Below, one piece after another: positions 8,344 through 16,731 of a stretch of DNA of 40,403 nt. The DNA is from an uncultured Kingella sp. (GTDB lineage: Bacteria; Pseudomonadota; Gammaproteobacteria; Burkholderiales; Neisseriaceae): the NCBI GenBank assembly GCA_916720425.1, contig CAKARD010000002.1, positions 1 to 40,403 of the forward strand, written 5' to 3'. Position numbers and translations under genes: made by a program. Every line of letters begins with the position of its first letter. The first letter of the stretch is position 1. Under the pieces are notes generated by a model. It was not told where the DNA came from. It did no database searches and was given only the letters and a program-made list of their open reading frames with translations.

Positions 8344-9269
8344 CTTTAACCGAATTACGCTATATCGTGGCTGTGGCGCAAGAAAAACACTTTGGTCGTG
8401 CGGCACAACGCTGTCATGTCAGCCAACCTACACTCTCTATCGCAATTAAAAAACTGGAAGAAGAATTGGGTGTGGCACTCTTTGACCGAAGTAGCAGCAC
8501 CGTAGTCATGACACCATCGGGTGAACGTATTGTTACACAAGCACGGCGTGTACTGGAAGAAACTGAAATTATCCACAATCTTGCCAGCGAAGAACAAAAC
8601 CAATTAGAAGGTGCGTTTAAATTAGGCCTAATCTTTACTGTTGCGCCTTATTTATTACCCAAACTCATTGTATCTTTGCGTAAGGTTGCGCCCAAAATGC
8701 CACTAATTTTGGAAGAGAATTACACTTATGCGCTCACCGAAGCACTGAAACGCGCTGAATTAGATGCGATTATTGTTGCTGAACCGTATAGCGAAACAGG
8801 TATCGAAACCATCCCTTTATACGACGAACCCTTTTTTGTTATCGTTCCTAAAGGACATCATTTTGAAGAGATGGATGCCATTGGTAGCAACCAACTTGCC
8901 GAAGAAAATGTGCTTTTACTCACTGAGGGAAATTGCATGCGTGATCAAGTGTTGGGTTCGTGTAGTGAATTGGCTTCTAAACAACGCATTGCGGGTTTGG
9001 CCAATCGTTTGCAAGGTAGTTCATTGAATACTATCCGACACATGGTTGCCAGTGGCTTAGGTATCAGTGTTTTGCCCTCTACCGCACTGACTGAAAATGA
9101 TCACATGTTATTTTCTATTGTGCCTTTTAAAGATCCTGTCCCACAGCGGCGGATTATGCTGGCCTATCGTCGAAATTTTGTGCGTCCTCAAGCTTTATAT
9201 GCGATTACACACGCTGTTTTTGCTTCACATTTGGTTGGTGTAGATTTTATAAAACCGCGCTCATTTTAA
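8340..9269 (+). CDS. oxyR: Hydrogen peroxide-responsive regulator OxyR (LysR family)
   Basis: 309 residues. The winged helix-turn-helix occupies about 1-60 (ELRYIVAVAQEKHFGRAAQRC, VSQPTLSIAIKKLEEELG). The redox cysteines fall at 199 and 208 (EGNCMRDQVLGSC), the same positions as the disulfide-forming pair of E. coli OxyR, so peroxide sensing is expected to be intact. It would control catalase and other peroxide defences. The ATGA overlap with minE makes it the last gene of the min operon, an arrangement known from Neisseria. A GC-rich hairpin follows the stop. Confidence 0.95.
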   Translation: MTLTELRYIVAVAQEKHFGRAAQRCHVSQPTLSIAIKKLEEELGVALFDRSSSTVVMTPSGERIVTQARRVLEETEIIHNLASEEQNQLEGAFKLGLIFTVAPYLLPKLIVSLRKVAPKMPLILEENYTYALTEALKRAELDAIIVAEPYSETGIETIPLYDEPFFVIVPKGHHFEEMDAIGSNQLAEENVLLLTEGNCMRDQVLGSCSELASKQRIAGLANRLQGSSLNTIRHMVASGLGISVLPSTALTENDHMLFSIVPFKDPVPQRRIMLAYRRNFVRPQALYAITHAVFASHLVGVDFIKPRSF

Positions 9270-9301
9270 GCCATTTTCACGCGTCTTGCCGCGTATTACA
9301 C

Positions 9302-9319
9302 GTGGGGAATCGTCCCCAC
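9302..9319 (+). terminator. GC-rich hairpin after oxyR
   Basis: GTGGGGA and TCCCCAC form a perfect 7-bp stem with the 4-nt loop ATCG. No U-tract follows, so this is a stable 3' hairpin rather than a textbook intrinsic terminator. It lies between oxyR and hslR. Confidence 0.5.
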
Positions 9320-9359
9320 ACAACATTCAACTTCTTACACGTTATTTTAAGGAATGTTT

Positions 9360-9761
9360 ATGGCAAAACCAATTTTGACTACCATGCGTTTGGACAAATG
9401 GCTCTGGGCAACACGTTTTTTTAAAACCCGTTCACTTGCCAGCAAACAGATAGAATTGGGACGGGTGAGTGTCAATGGTGTCAAAGCCAAAACCAGTAAA
9501 TATATCCAAATTGGTGATGTGATTGATTTAACACTTAACACCCTACCCTATCGTCTCACTGTATTAGCACTTAATGAACAACGCCGTCCTGCTCCCGAGG
9601 CTCGCTTACTTTATCAAGAAGATGAACATATCGCCAAACAGCGCGAAACACAAAAGCTTATGGATCAAGCTTGTCGTATTACCGCTGTCTACCCTGATGG
9701 CCGACCCACCAAACGTGATCGCCGACAATTGGACAAAATGAAACGCGACAGTTGGATTTAG
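9360..9761 (+). CDS. hslR: S4-domain RNA-binding heat shock protein Hsp15
   Basis: 133 residues. Hsp15 binds free 50S subunits carrying a nascent chain, recycling ribosomes that stalled after heat shock. The S4 domain is near the N-terminus (MRLDKWLWATRFFKTRSLASKQIELGRVSVNG, residues about 10-41), followed by a basic helical tail (GRPTKRDRRQLDKMKRDSW). The ATG at 9360 is preferred over the in-frame ATG at 9354 because the Shine-Dalgarno AAGGA ends only one base before the latter. It is a single gene after the min-oxyR operon. Confidence 0.92.
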   Translation: MAKPILTTMRLDKWLWATRFFKTRSLASKQIELGRVSVNGVKAKTSKYIQIGDVIDLTLNTLPYRLTVLALNEQRRPAPEARLLYQEDEHIAKQRETQKLMDQACRITAVYPDGRPTKRDRRQLDKMKRDSWI

Positions 9762-9808
9762 AATTGATATAGTTGCTAGTTTTACAAATATCATGCACAA
9801 TATGCCTC

Positions 9809-9837
9809 TTTACATATGAGCATGATGCTCAAATAAT
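9809..9837 (+). promoter_or_regulatory. Promoter of the alanine-rich lipoprotein gene, with a palindrome between its elements
   Basis: TTTACA (9809-9814), a 17-bp spacer and AATAAT (9832-9837), about 25 bp before the ATG. The spacer contains the perfect 15-nt palindrome TGAGCATGATGCTCA (9817-9831), which would be an operator or a site of DNA bending. Confidence 0.55.
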
Positions 9838-9860
9838 ACACCAATTAAGGAACAAACATT

Positions 9861-10166
9861 ATGATGAAATCATTGATTACTGTTGCTGCATTGTCTTTCT
9901 TGACAGTTGCTTGCACCCCTGCCGAAACCAAATCAGCACAACAAGCGGCTTCTGCTGCTATTGCAGATACTGCTTCTGCTGTTAATGAAAGTGCATCAGC
10001 TGTACAAAATGCTATGGATAGTGCCGCCTCTGCTGCTCAAACTGCTGCATCTGATGCAGCTTCTGCTGTTCAAGCTGGAGTAGAACAAACCACTTCTGCT
10101 GTTGGCGAAATGGCTTCAGAAGCAAAAGCTAAAGTTGCCAGCGCAGCCTCTGATGTTGCAAAATAA
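9861..10166 (+). CDS. Small alanine/serine-rich lipoprotein
   Basis: 101 residues. The signal peptide ends in LTVAC (Cys18), so it is probably lipidated. The mature 83 residues are dominated by Ala, Ser and Val in a loose repeat of about 7 to 11 residues (ASAVNESASAV, DSAASAAQTAASDAASAV, EAKAKVASAASDVAK), predicting one long amphipathic helix or coiled coil, as in small envelope lipoproteins. No known family is recognised. AAGGAAC upstream is a good binding site; the first of two adjacent ATGs is used. It is a single gene with its own promoter and terminator. An envelope structural or stress role is possible but not shown. Confidence 0.8.
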   Translation: MMKSLITVAALSFLTVACTPAETKSAQQAASAAIADTASAVNESASAVQNAMDSAASAAQTAASDAASAVQAGVEQTTSAVGEMASEAKAKVASAASDVAK

Positions 10167-10191
10167 ACAAGATATTTGCACAATCAAAAAT

Positions 10192-10224
10192 GGGGTGAGT
10201 ACAAAGTATTCACCCTATTTTGTT
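10192..10224 (+). terminator. Intrinsic terminator of the alanine-rich lipoprotein gene
   Basis: GGGTGA (10193-10198) pairs with TCACCC (10210-10215), with an inner TAC/GTA stem around AAA, followed by TATTTTGTTT. Standard hairpin plus U-rich tail. Confidence 0.85.
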
Positions 10225-10284
10225 TATCCGAAATCTTTGCAAAGTAATAGATATTATTATTTTGCAAAGATGATTTTGGATAAA
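10223..10284. repeat. 62-nt imperfect palindrome between the lipoprotein gene and pcnB
   Basis: ATCTTTGCAAA (10233-10243) is perfectly complementary to TTTGCAAAGAT (10261-10271). Pairing continues inward (10244-10249 with 10255-10260) and, after a 3-nt bulge, outward (10223-10232 with 10275-10284; TTTATCC with GGATAAA). This gives a hairpin of nearly 27 pairs with a 5-nt loop. It lies just after a separate terminator, so it is not needed for termination. It looks like a small palindromic repeat of the REP or MITE type. Confidence 0.7.
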
Positions 10285-10381
10285 AATTGGCTCGTAAATT
10301 AAAAAATCAATAATACAACTACACTATATATTGATTTAACGCTAACTGACTATATCCACTTTCATTTTTAGGATACATAAC

Positions 10382-11695
10382 ATGATAAAAAAATACTTTA
10401 CCCCTATGCCCCCGACACAGCCAAATACTAGGCGACACCCCATTTTTTTACCCATACACAATCACGCTGCTGAAAAAGTATTAAATCAACTTCACCACGC
10501 TGGTTATGAAGCATATTTGGTTGGTGGGGCCGTGCGTGATTTATTATTAGGCCTGTCCCCAAAAGATTTCGACATTGCCACCAACGCTACCCCAGAACAA
10601 GTCAAAAAGCTGTTTAATCATAGCCGTATTGTTGGACGAAGATTTCAAATTGTACATGTGATTATTGGTAAGGAAACCATAGAAGTGAGCACTTTTCGCA
10701 GTGGCGAAAAAAACCAAATTAATGCGCAAGGCCGTATTATGCGCGACAACACTTATGGCACATTGGAACAGGACGCGCAACGGCGTGATTTTACTTGCAA
10801 TGCATTATATTATGACAATCGTCATCACGAAATCATAGATTATCACAATGGCCTTGAAGATATACAAAATAAAAAACTCGTCATGATTGGCCAACCCGAT
10901 GAACGTTATGTAGAAGACCCTGTGCGTATTTTGCGGGCAATACGTTTGGCAGGCAAATTACAATTTAGCATTTGCCCACATACTGCAATGCCTATTCATC
11001 AACATGCTCATTTATTAGCAAAAGAACCCAGCTCACGCCTGTTTGATGAATTGCTCAAAATTTTGTTTTCAGGGCATGCCATCTCTTGTTTAGCTCAACT
11101 AAAAAAACAAGGTATCAACAAACACATTCACCCGCTATTAAATATATTAATTAATACCACAGAACAGACACCTGATCATATTGGCGTATTGACGCTACAA
11201 CAAACCGATGAACGCATACGACAGAATAAATCCGTATCAGTGGGTTTTATTTTAGCGGCCTTATTTTGGGATAAACTGAACCAATATTGGCAACAATCCC
11301 AACAAGAAGGCAAAAAACCCAGTTTAGCGATGACAGAAGCCGTATTTAAAATGCGTACATTCATCGAACACAATTTGTCTATCCCCCAACGCTATCTGGC
11401 CACTATGGGCGAGATTTGGCTAATGCAAACACAATTTGATAATCAAAAAGGGGCGCGCCCTTTTCGTTTGATTGCGCAAGCACGCTTTCATGCTGCTTAT
11501 GATTTTTTATTACTACGCGCATATCAAGACCCGCAAATACAACAAGGGGCAACATGGTGGGCACAATTTCAACATGCTAACAACATACAACGCCAAAACA
11601 TGGCGCAATATTTCAACCAACCTAGCACAAATACTAAGAAGAAAAAACACAAATCACATAAAAATAAACTTCAAACACCTCTTTCTGAATCATGA
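10382..11695 (+). CDS. pcnB: Poly(A) polymerase I
   Basis: 437 residues. PcnB adds 3' poly(A) tails to RNA and promotes decay. The class II nucleotidyltransferase head begins about residue 25 with AEKVLNQLHHAGYEAYLVGGAVRDLLLG, then the catalytic Asp pair in KDFDIATNATPEQVKKLF and the segment QDAQRRDFTCNALYY. The bacterial PcnB signature VEDPVRILRAIRLAGKLQF follows. The C-terminus is a Lys-rich RNA-binding tail (TKKKKHKSHKNK). It begins after TAGGATACATAAC. It ends one base from the stop of a convergent pseudouridine synthase gene, with no terminator between them. rne in the same window belongs to the same RNA-decay pathway. Confidence 0.95.
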   Translation: MIKKYFTPMPPTQPNTRRHPIFLPIHNHAAEKVLNQLHHAGYEAYLVGGAVRDLLLGLSPKDFDIATNATPEQVKKLFNHSRIVGRRFQIVHVIIGKETIEVSTFRSGEKNQINAQGRIMRDNTYGTLEQDAQRRDFTCNALYYDNRHHEIIDYHNGLEDIQNKKLVMIGQPDERYVEDPVRILRAIRLAGKLQFSICPHTAMPIHQHAHLLAKEPSSRLFDELLKILFSGHAISCLAQLKKQGINKHIHPLLNILINTTEQTPDHIGVLTLQQTDERIRQNKSVSVGFILAALFWDKLNQYWQQSQQEGKKPSLAMTEAVFKMRTFIEHNLSIPQRYLATMGEIWLMQTQFDNQKGARPFRLIAQARFHAAYDFLLLRAYQDPQIQQGATWWAQFQHANNIQRQNMAQYFNQPSTNTKKKKHKSHKNKLQTPLSES

Positions 11696-11696
11696 A

Positions 11697-12434
11697 TTAA
11701 AACCGCTCACTGGGTAACAAATAGCGCCATTGACCTTGAGGTAATGCGCCTAATTTAACTCGCCCCATACGCACACGTTTTAAACCAACCACACGCAAAC
11801 CAACCAGTTCACACATACGACGGATTTGGCGTTTTTTACCTTGCTTTAAGATAAAGCGCAATTGATCTTCATTTTGCCAAATCACTTGAGCAGGACGCAA
11901 AACTTCGCCATCTAAGCTTAAACCATGATTAAGTAAAGCCAAACCATTGGTTTTTATTATCCCTCGTACACGTACTAAATATTCTTTTTCGCAATGGCTG
12001 TTTTCACCAATGAGTTGTTTAGCAATACGGCCATCTTGGGTTAAAACCAATAACCCTGTTGAATCAATATCTAGTCGCCCAGCAGGAGCCAGATGTTGTA
12101 AATGTTGTGCTTGAAACATAATGTGACTAGTATCACCTTGCCAATGATTATTTGGCGTAATAAGTTCTATGGCGGCGCGATAGTTTTTTTCAGGTTGTCC
12201 ACTTACAAAACCTACGGGTTTATTTAACAAAATGGTTACGCGTTGTGCTTGGGCTTGGTGGGCGTGCTTATTGAGTTCTATGCGATCTGTTGAGCTAACT
12301 TTTTGTCCCAATACGGCAACATTTCCATTGACACGCACCCAGCCTTGTTCAATATAACTGTCGGCTTCACGGCGCGAACATAGACCTAATTCTGCCATGC
12401 GTTTGGATAGACGGACAAGATTTTCATTATTCAT
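11697..12434 (-). CDS. RsuA/RluB/RluE/RluF-family rRNA pseudouridine synthase
   Basis: 245 residues. An N-terminal S4 RNA-binding domain (RLSKRMAELGLCSRREADSYIEQGWVRVNG) is followed by the catalytic domain with the RsuA-family motif GRLDIDSTGLLVLTQDG, whose first Asp is the catalytic residue, and KQGKKRQIRRMCELVGLRV. It resembles RluF-type enzymes most, which modify 23S rRNA near U2604, but the exact target cannot be fixed here. It lies 80 bp downstream of rluC on the same strand, so both could be cotranscribed. Convergent with pcnB, with stop codons one base apart. Confidence 0.88.
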   Translation of the reverse strand: MNNENLVRLSKRMAELGLCSRREADSYIEQGWVRVNGNVAVLGQKVSSTDRIELNKHAHQAQAQRVTILLNKPVGFVSGQPEKNYRAAIELITPNNHWQGDTSHIMFQAQHLQHLAPAGRLDIDSTGLLVLTQDGRIAKQLIGENSHCEKEYLVRVRGIIKTNGLALLNHGLSLDGEVLRPAQVIWQNEDQLRFILKQGKKRQIRRMCELVGLRVVGLKRVRMGRVKLGALPQGQWRYLLPSERF

Positions 12435-12513
12435 GGATTTTGAAACTTTCTATAGTCAAAATGGAAAGCATGCTGCATAGCGCAATGCGCGTTCACAGCA
12501 ACAAACTAACATT

Positions 12514-13482
12514 TCATGTGTTTTTTAATAATGTGAGAAAATTATCTAATTCTGGTGGCAAGGAGGCCACCAAAGACAATACTTCTCCTGTAACAGGATG
12601 GGGAAATTCCAATTTATGTGCATGTAAAAACATCCGTTTTAACCCCAATTTATGTAATCTCTTGTTAAGAGCATAGTTTCCATAGCGTTCATCTCCTGCA
12701 ATGGGACAATGATGTGCTTGCATATGTACACGAATTTGATGCGTACGCCCTGTTTTTAGGGTAACTTCTACTAAAGATAAATGACTAATTCCAACCGAAT
12801 GTAAAATTTTTCCCCTAAAACATGCCAAACAATCAAAAACTGAATGTGATGGTTGCCCGTTTTCATCCACACGCACCATTTTTTCACCGTTCACACCCGT
12901 ATATTTAGTCAACGGTAATTTAACATGACTCAAATCTTTTGCCCACTCGCCCACACCCAACGCCCAATACACTTTTTTTGGATGTTGATGGCGCAATTGT
13001 TCGTGTAGCTTCACCAGAACACTACGTTTTTTTGCTATCATCAATAAACCACTGGTGTCTCGATCCAAACGATGAACCAACTCCAAATAACTAGCTTGCG
13101 GGCGACTTTGGCGTAATTGTTCTATCACACCAAAACTGACCCCAGAACCACCATGCACCGCCACACCGCTGGGCTTATTGATGACCAATAAACCCTCATC
13201 TTCATACACAATCTCAAATTGACGTACAGGAATGGGAACCATCTCCGATTTTTTGTCGGCAATACGAATGGGAGGAATGCGCAAATGATCACCCGTCTTC
13301 AAACGGTTATCAGCTTTAGCGCGTGCCTTATTGATCCGCACTTCACCTGAACGAATTATGCGCTGAATATGGCTTTTGGGCACACCTTTTAAAATTTTAA
13401 TTAAGTAATTATCAAGACGTTGACCAGCTTGGGCTTCATCTATGAGGATATGATTGACTAAGTCTTTGCTAATTCGTGGCAT
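12514..13482 (-). CDS. rluC: 23S rRNA pseudouridine synthase RluC
   Basis: 322 residues from the chosen start. RluC makes pseudouridine at 955, 2504 and 2580 (E. coli numbering) of 23S rRNA. The S4 domain is AGQRLDNYLIKILKGVPKSHIQRIIRSGEVRINK. The catalytic motif HRLDRDTSGLLMIAKK carries the active Asp, followed by TGRTHQIRVHMQAHHCPIAGDERYG. The ATG at 13482 is preferred: it has GAG nearby and leaves about 15 residues before the S4 domain as in E. coli; an in-frame ATG at 13533 has no binding site. It is divergent from rne, as in enterobacteria. Confidence 0.93.
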   Translation of the reverse strand: MPRISKDLVNHILIDEAQAGQRLDNYLIKILKGVPKSHIQRIIRSGEVRINKARAKADNRLKTGDHLRIPPIRIADKKSEMVPIPVRQFEIVYEDEGLLVINKPSGVAVHGGSGVSFGVIEQLRQSRPQASYLELVHRLDRDTSGLLMIAKKRSVLVKLHEQLRHQHPKKVYWALGVGEWAKDLSHVKLPLTKYTGVNGEKMVRVDENGQPSHSVFDCLACFRGKILHSVGISHLSLVEVTLKTGRTHQIRVHMQAHHCPIAGDERYGNYALNKRLHKLGLKRMFLHAHKLEFPHPVTGEVLSLVASLPPELDNFLTLLKNT

Positions 13483-13600
13483 TTTCTCTATAATTCCCAG
13501 CTTAATTTGAGTTGCTTCAAAGAGCAACAACATAGAGTAAGAAATTGGGCAATCAGCCCCACATCATTTTACAAAAAAAGCACGGTGTACGTTTTTTTAT

Positions 13601-13629
13601 TTTTGTTGCCAAAAAGCCTAGCAACAAAA
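13601..13629. repeat. Perfect 9-bp inverted repeat in the rluC-rne intergenic region
   Basis: TTTTGTTGC (13601-13609) and GCAACAAAA (13621-13629) around an 11-nt loop. The whole 340-bp gap (13483-13824) holds no gene. It also has a smaller hairpin at 13511-13528 (GTTGCT/AGCAAC) and GCGT/ACGC at 13750-13761. By position these could form structured leaders of rluC or rne. Confidence 0.55.
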
Positions 13630-13824
13630 TTGTGTTTAAACAAACCCTATACGACGATGGCTTAATTTATTGTTATTAATAAAAAATAATAATTACTAGG
13701 TAAACGCAAAACCTATCGTTCTTTACTATCGTCTACTGCATTCATCGCAGCGTTTATACGCCAACACGCGAGCAGTCTTAAACACATACACGCGCCAGTG
13801 CCTCTGAACAGGTTAGTTAATATT

Positions 13825-16620
13825 ATGAAAAGAATGTTATTTAACGCTACGCAAGCAGAAGAATTGCGCGTAGCAATTGTGGATGGTCAAACCTTATTGG
13901 ATTTGGATATCGAAACTTTAGGCAAAGAACAACGCAAAGGCAATATTTATACGGGTATTATTACGCGTATTGAACCCTCACTAGAAGCATGTTTTGTAGA
14001 CTATGGTGTAGATCGCCATGGTTTTTTGCCATTTAAAGAAATCAATCGCGTCTATTTTCATGATTATGACGGTGGTAAAGCAAGAATTCAAGATGTAGTA
14101 CGCGAAGGTATGCATGTTATTGTGCAAGTAGAAAAAGATGAGCGTGGCAATAAAGGGGCCGCATTGACCACATTTATCAGTTTGGCAGGGCGCTATTTGG
14201 TCTTGATGCCTAACAATCCACGTGGTGGAGGCGTATCACGCCGTATTGAGGGCGATGACCGTGCCGAACTCAAAGAAGCCATGTCGCAATTAGACGTACC
14301 CAACGGCATGAGCATTATTGCACGTACAGCAGGAATCGGGCGTAGCGTAGAAGAATTACAATGGGACTTTAATTATTTATTGCAATTGTGGCAAGCGATT
14401 GAGGCAGCTGCTGCAGCACACAAACAACCCTATTTGCTTTTTATGGAAAGTTCATTAGTCATTCGTGCTATTCGTGATTATTATCGCCCCGACATTGCAG
14501 AAATTTTGGTTGACAATCGTGAAGTCTATGAACAAGTTTCTGAGTTTATGAGTTATGTGATGCCTAACAACTTAAGTCGTCTCAAACTTTATACTGATCA
14601 CACGCCCTTATTTTCACGTTTACAAATTGAACAACAAATTGAAACAGCCTTTTCGCGTTCAGTGAATCTGCCCAGCGGCGGTGCCATCGTTATTGATCAT
14701 ACCGAAGCTTTGGTTTCTATTGATGTGAACTCAGCACGTTCCACACGCGGAGCGGATATCGAGGAGACAGCATTTCGCACCAATTTAGAAGCGGCCGAAG
14801 AAGTGGCCAGACAAATGCGCTTGCGTGATTTAGGCGGTTTGGTGGTGATTGACTTCATTGATATGGAAGATGCAAAACACCAGCGCGAAGTAGAAAACGT
14901 ATTGCGTGATGCATTAAAAAAAGATCGCGCCCGCGTGCAAATGAGTAAACTATCACGTTTTGGCTTATTAGAATTATCACGTCAACGCTTACAGCCTGCA
15001 CTTGCAGAAAGCAGTCATATCACTTGCCCACGTTGTGCGGGAACTGGGGTCATTCGTAGCGTTGAATCAACCGCTTTGCATGTATTACGTTTAATTCAAG
15101 ATGCGGCCATGAAAGATAATACAGGGGAAGTACACGCACAAGTCCCTGTTGATGTTGCCACGTTCTTACTTAACGAAAAACGTGCGGAATTATTTGGCTT
15201 GGAGGAACGTTTAGACGTATCAGTTTTTCTGATTCCAAATACACATTTAGACAACCCACATTATGAAATTTCACGGATTCGCTTAGATGATGTGTCAGAA
15301 AACATGACACCCAGTTATAAACGCGTGCAAGAACCTGAAAACACAAATAATGTTCCCTTTGCCAACAAAAAAGGTGAAAAAACCATACGTCCTGAACCTG
15401 CAGTTAAAGGTTTACGTCATGCAACGCCCGCCCCTGATCTTGGAGAAAACAGCAGCCAATCATGGTGGAATCGCTTTAAAATATGGCTCAAACGTTTATT
15501 TACAGGTAATACGCAATCACAAAATACCACAACAGAAGCCGCCGCGCCTAAAACAAAAACCAACATGCGTAGCACCAATAAGCGCAACAACCCTAATCGT
15601 CGCCAAACTAACAAAACTAAAGCGCCCCCTCATAATGAGCCAATCTATAATAAAAAAACCAATCATAAACCCAGTCCAGCACTTGAAAACCAAGTACCCA
15701 CTGAGGAAAGCGTAGCGATGCCTGCCATATTAAGCAATAAAACAGCACGCCCCACTACGCAAAAAAATGTACAAAAAAATCATGCTAATCAACGCTCTAA
15801 ACCACAAAACAAAGTGGTTGAACAAAATCATGCCGTTCAGATGAATGCAGAACAGAAAAAACCGCGCAAAAAACAAAAACCTTTAATTGTGCGTATTGGA
15901 AATAATGATCAACCACGCAAAAATTTTGATAAAACATCAAAACAAACCAAATCACGTAGTGGCATTCCTTCTGCTCTAAAAATGGAACATTTTTTCCGTA
16001 TAGATATTGCAACAGATCGTATTAATCATGCTTTGGTGCATGTTTTATCACAATACCCTGAATTGGCAGAAGAAAGCACATTAGTCGCACAAGCTAAAAA
16101 AGTCGCTTTGGAACACGCTCTGATTGCCCAACAAAAACAAGAAGCCAATATGATACAACAAGCGATTGAGCATATGGAACAAGCCATTGCCCAAGTCTTG
16201 ACTCAAATGTTGCCTAATCAATCTCAAGCAGAAATCCTTGATACAACAGTGGTCGCTAAAGCGGTAGAAACCACAAACGAGCAACAAATATTGGCAAGCC
16301 TGAGTGCAAAAATTGAAGATGCTTTGGCACATGTATTATTACCCAATTCAAAAATCAAAACCGCATCGGAACAAACCGAAACGATGAATCCTACCCAAAT
16401 GTTTACCCATATGGTAGCAGAGGAAACGGAAAATACTTACCAAATTGCCATCGATTTAGCAAGTCAAAGCGGTTTACAGTTAATAGAAACACAAAAAAGA
16501 GCAGAACCCGAACCTGTGATTGTGTCCACCACAAAAGTAGGGCTGCGTCGTTCAGATTTGGTACGCCATTCTGTTCCTCACACAGAAGCAGTCATGGAAC
16601 AAATAGAAACGGTAAAATAA
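13825..16620 (+). CDS. rne: Ribonuclease E
   Basis: 931 residues. RNase E is the main endonuclease for mRNA decay and rRNA/tRNA processing and the scaffold of the degradosome. The catalytic half has the S1 domain (about 36-120), DNase I-like metal site Asp300 (ALVSIDVNSARSTRG) and Asp343 (VVIDFIDMEDAKHQ), and the Zn-link Cys401/Cys404 (TCPRCAGTG), each three less than E. coli numbering. A candidate membrane-binding amphipathic helix lies at about 546-560 (SWWNRFKIWLKRLF). The rest is low-complexity, rich in Lys, Asn, Gln and Pro, then a helical Ala/Gln-rich end; it is the probable protein- and RNA-binding scaffold. The ATG at 13825 gives the usual MKRMLFNATQ start. The long leader may allow autoregulation as in E. 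coli. Confidence 0.97.
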   Translation: MKRMLFNATQAEELRVAIVDGQTLLDLDIETLGKEQRKGNIYTGIITRIEPSLEACFVDYGVDRHGFLPFKEINRVYFHDYDGGKARIQDVVREGMHVIVQVEKDERGNKGAALTTFISLAGRYLVLMPNNPRGGGVSRRIEGDDRAELKEAMSQLDVPNGMSIIARTAGIGRSVEELQWDFNYLLQLWQAIEAAAAAHKQPYLLFMESSLVIRAIRDYYRPDIAEILVDNREVYEQVSEFMSYVMPNNLSRLKLYTDHTPLFSRLQIEQQIETAFSRSVNLPSGGAIVIDHTEALVSIDVNSARSTRGADIEETAFRTNLEAAEEVARQMRLRDLGGLVVIDFIDMEDAKHQREVENVLRDALKKDRARVQMSKLSRFGLLELSRQRLQPALAESSHITCPRCAGTGVIRSVESTALHVLRLIQDAAMKDNTGEVHAQVPVDVATFLLNEKRAELFGLEERLDVSVFLIPNTHLDNPHYEISRIRLDDVSENMTPSYKRVQEPENTNNVPFANKKGEKTIRPEPAVKGLRHATPAPDLGENSSQSWWNRFKIWLKRLFTGNTQSQNTTTEAAAPKTKTNMRSTNKRNNPNRRQTNKTKAPPHNEPIYNKKTNHKPSPALENQVPTEESVAMPAILSNKTARPTTQKNVQKNHANQRSKPQNKVVEQNHAVQMNAEQKKPRKKQKPLIVRIGNNDQPRKNFDKTSKQTKSRSGIPSALKMEHFFRIDIATDRINHALVHVLSQYPELAEESTLVAQAKKVALEHALIAQQKQEANMIQQAIEHMEQAIAQVLTQMLPNQSQAEILDTTVVAKAVETTNEQQILASLSAKIEDALAHVLLPNSKIKTASEQTETMNPTQMFTHMVAEETENTYQIAIDLASQSGLQLIETQKRAEPEPVIVSTTKVGLRRSDLVRHSVPHTEAVMEQIETVK

Positions 16621-16653
16621 TCATACTATGCTCGCGCATCAAATCGTGTATCG

Positions 16654-16682
16654 TGCCATACTGTGCTAACAGCAGCATGGCA
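16654..16682 (+). terminator. Hairpin between rne and dusA
   Basis: TGCCAT (16654-16659) pairs with ATGGCA (16677-16682), with an inner TGCT/AGCA stem. No U-tract follows. Possibly the 3' hairpin of the rne transcript; dusA would then be transcribed partly by read-through. Confidence 0.35.
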
Positions 16683-16731
16683 TAAATGTGAGATTAGGGG
16701 CGCGAACTTTTTGATTTTAAGGAATATTCTT

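Noticed and set aside
12440..12676. 78-codon open frame on the plus strand over the gap between the two pseudouridine synthase genes
   Set aside because: Mostly antisense to the rluC 3' end; no binding site and no recognisable motif.
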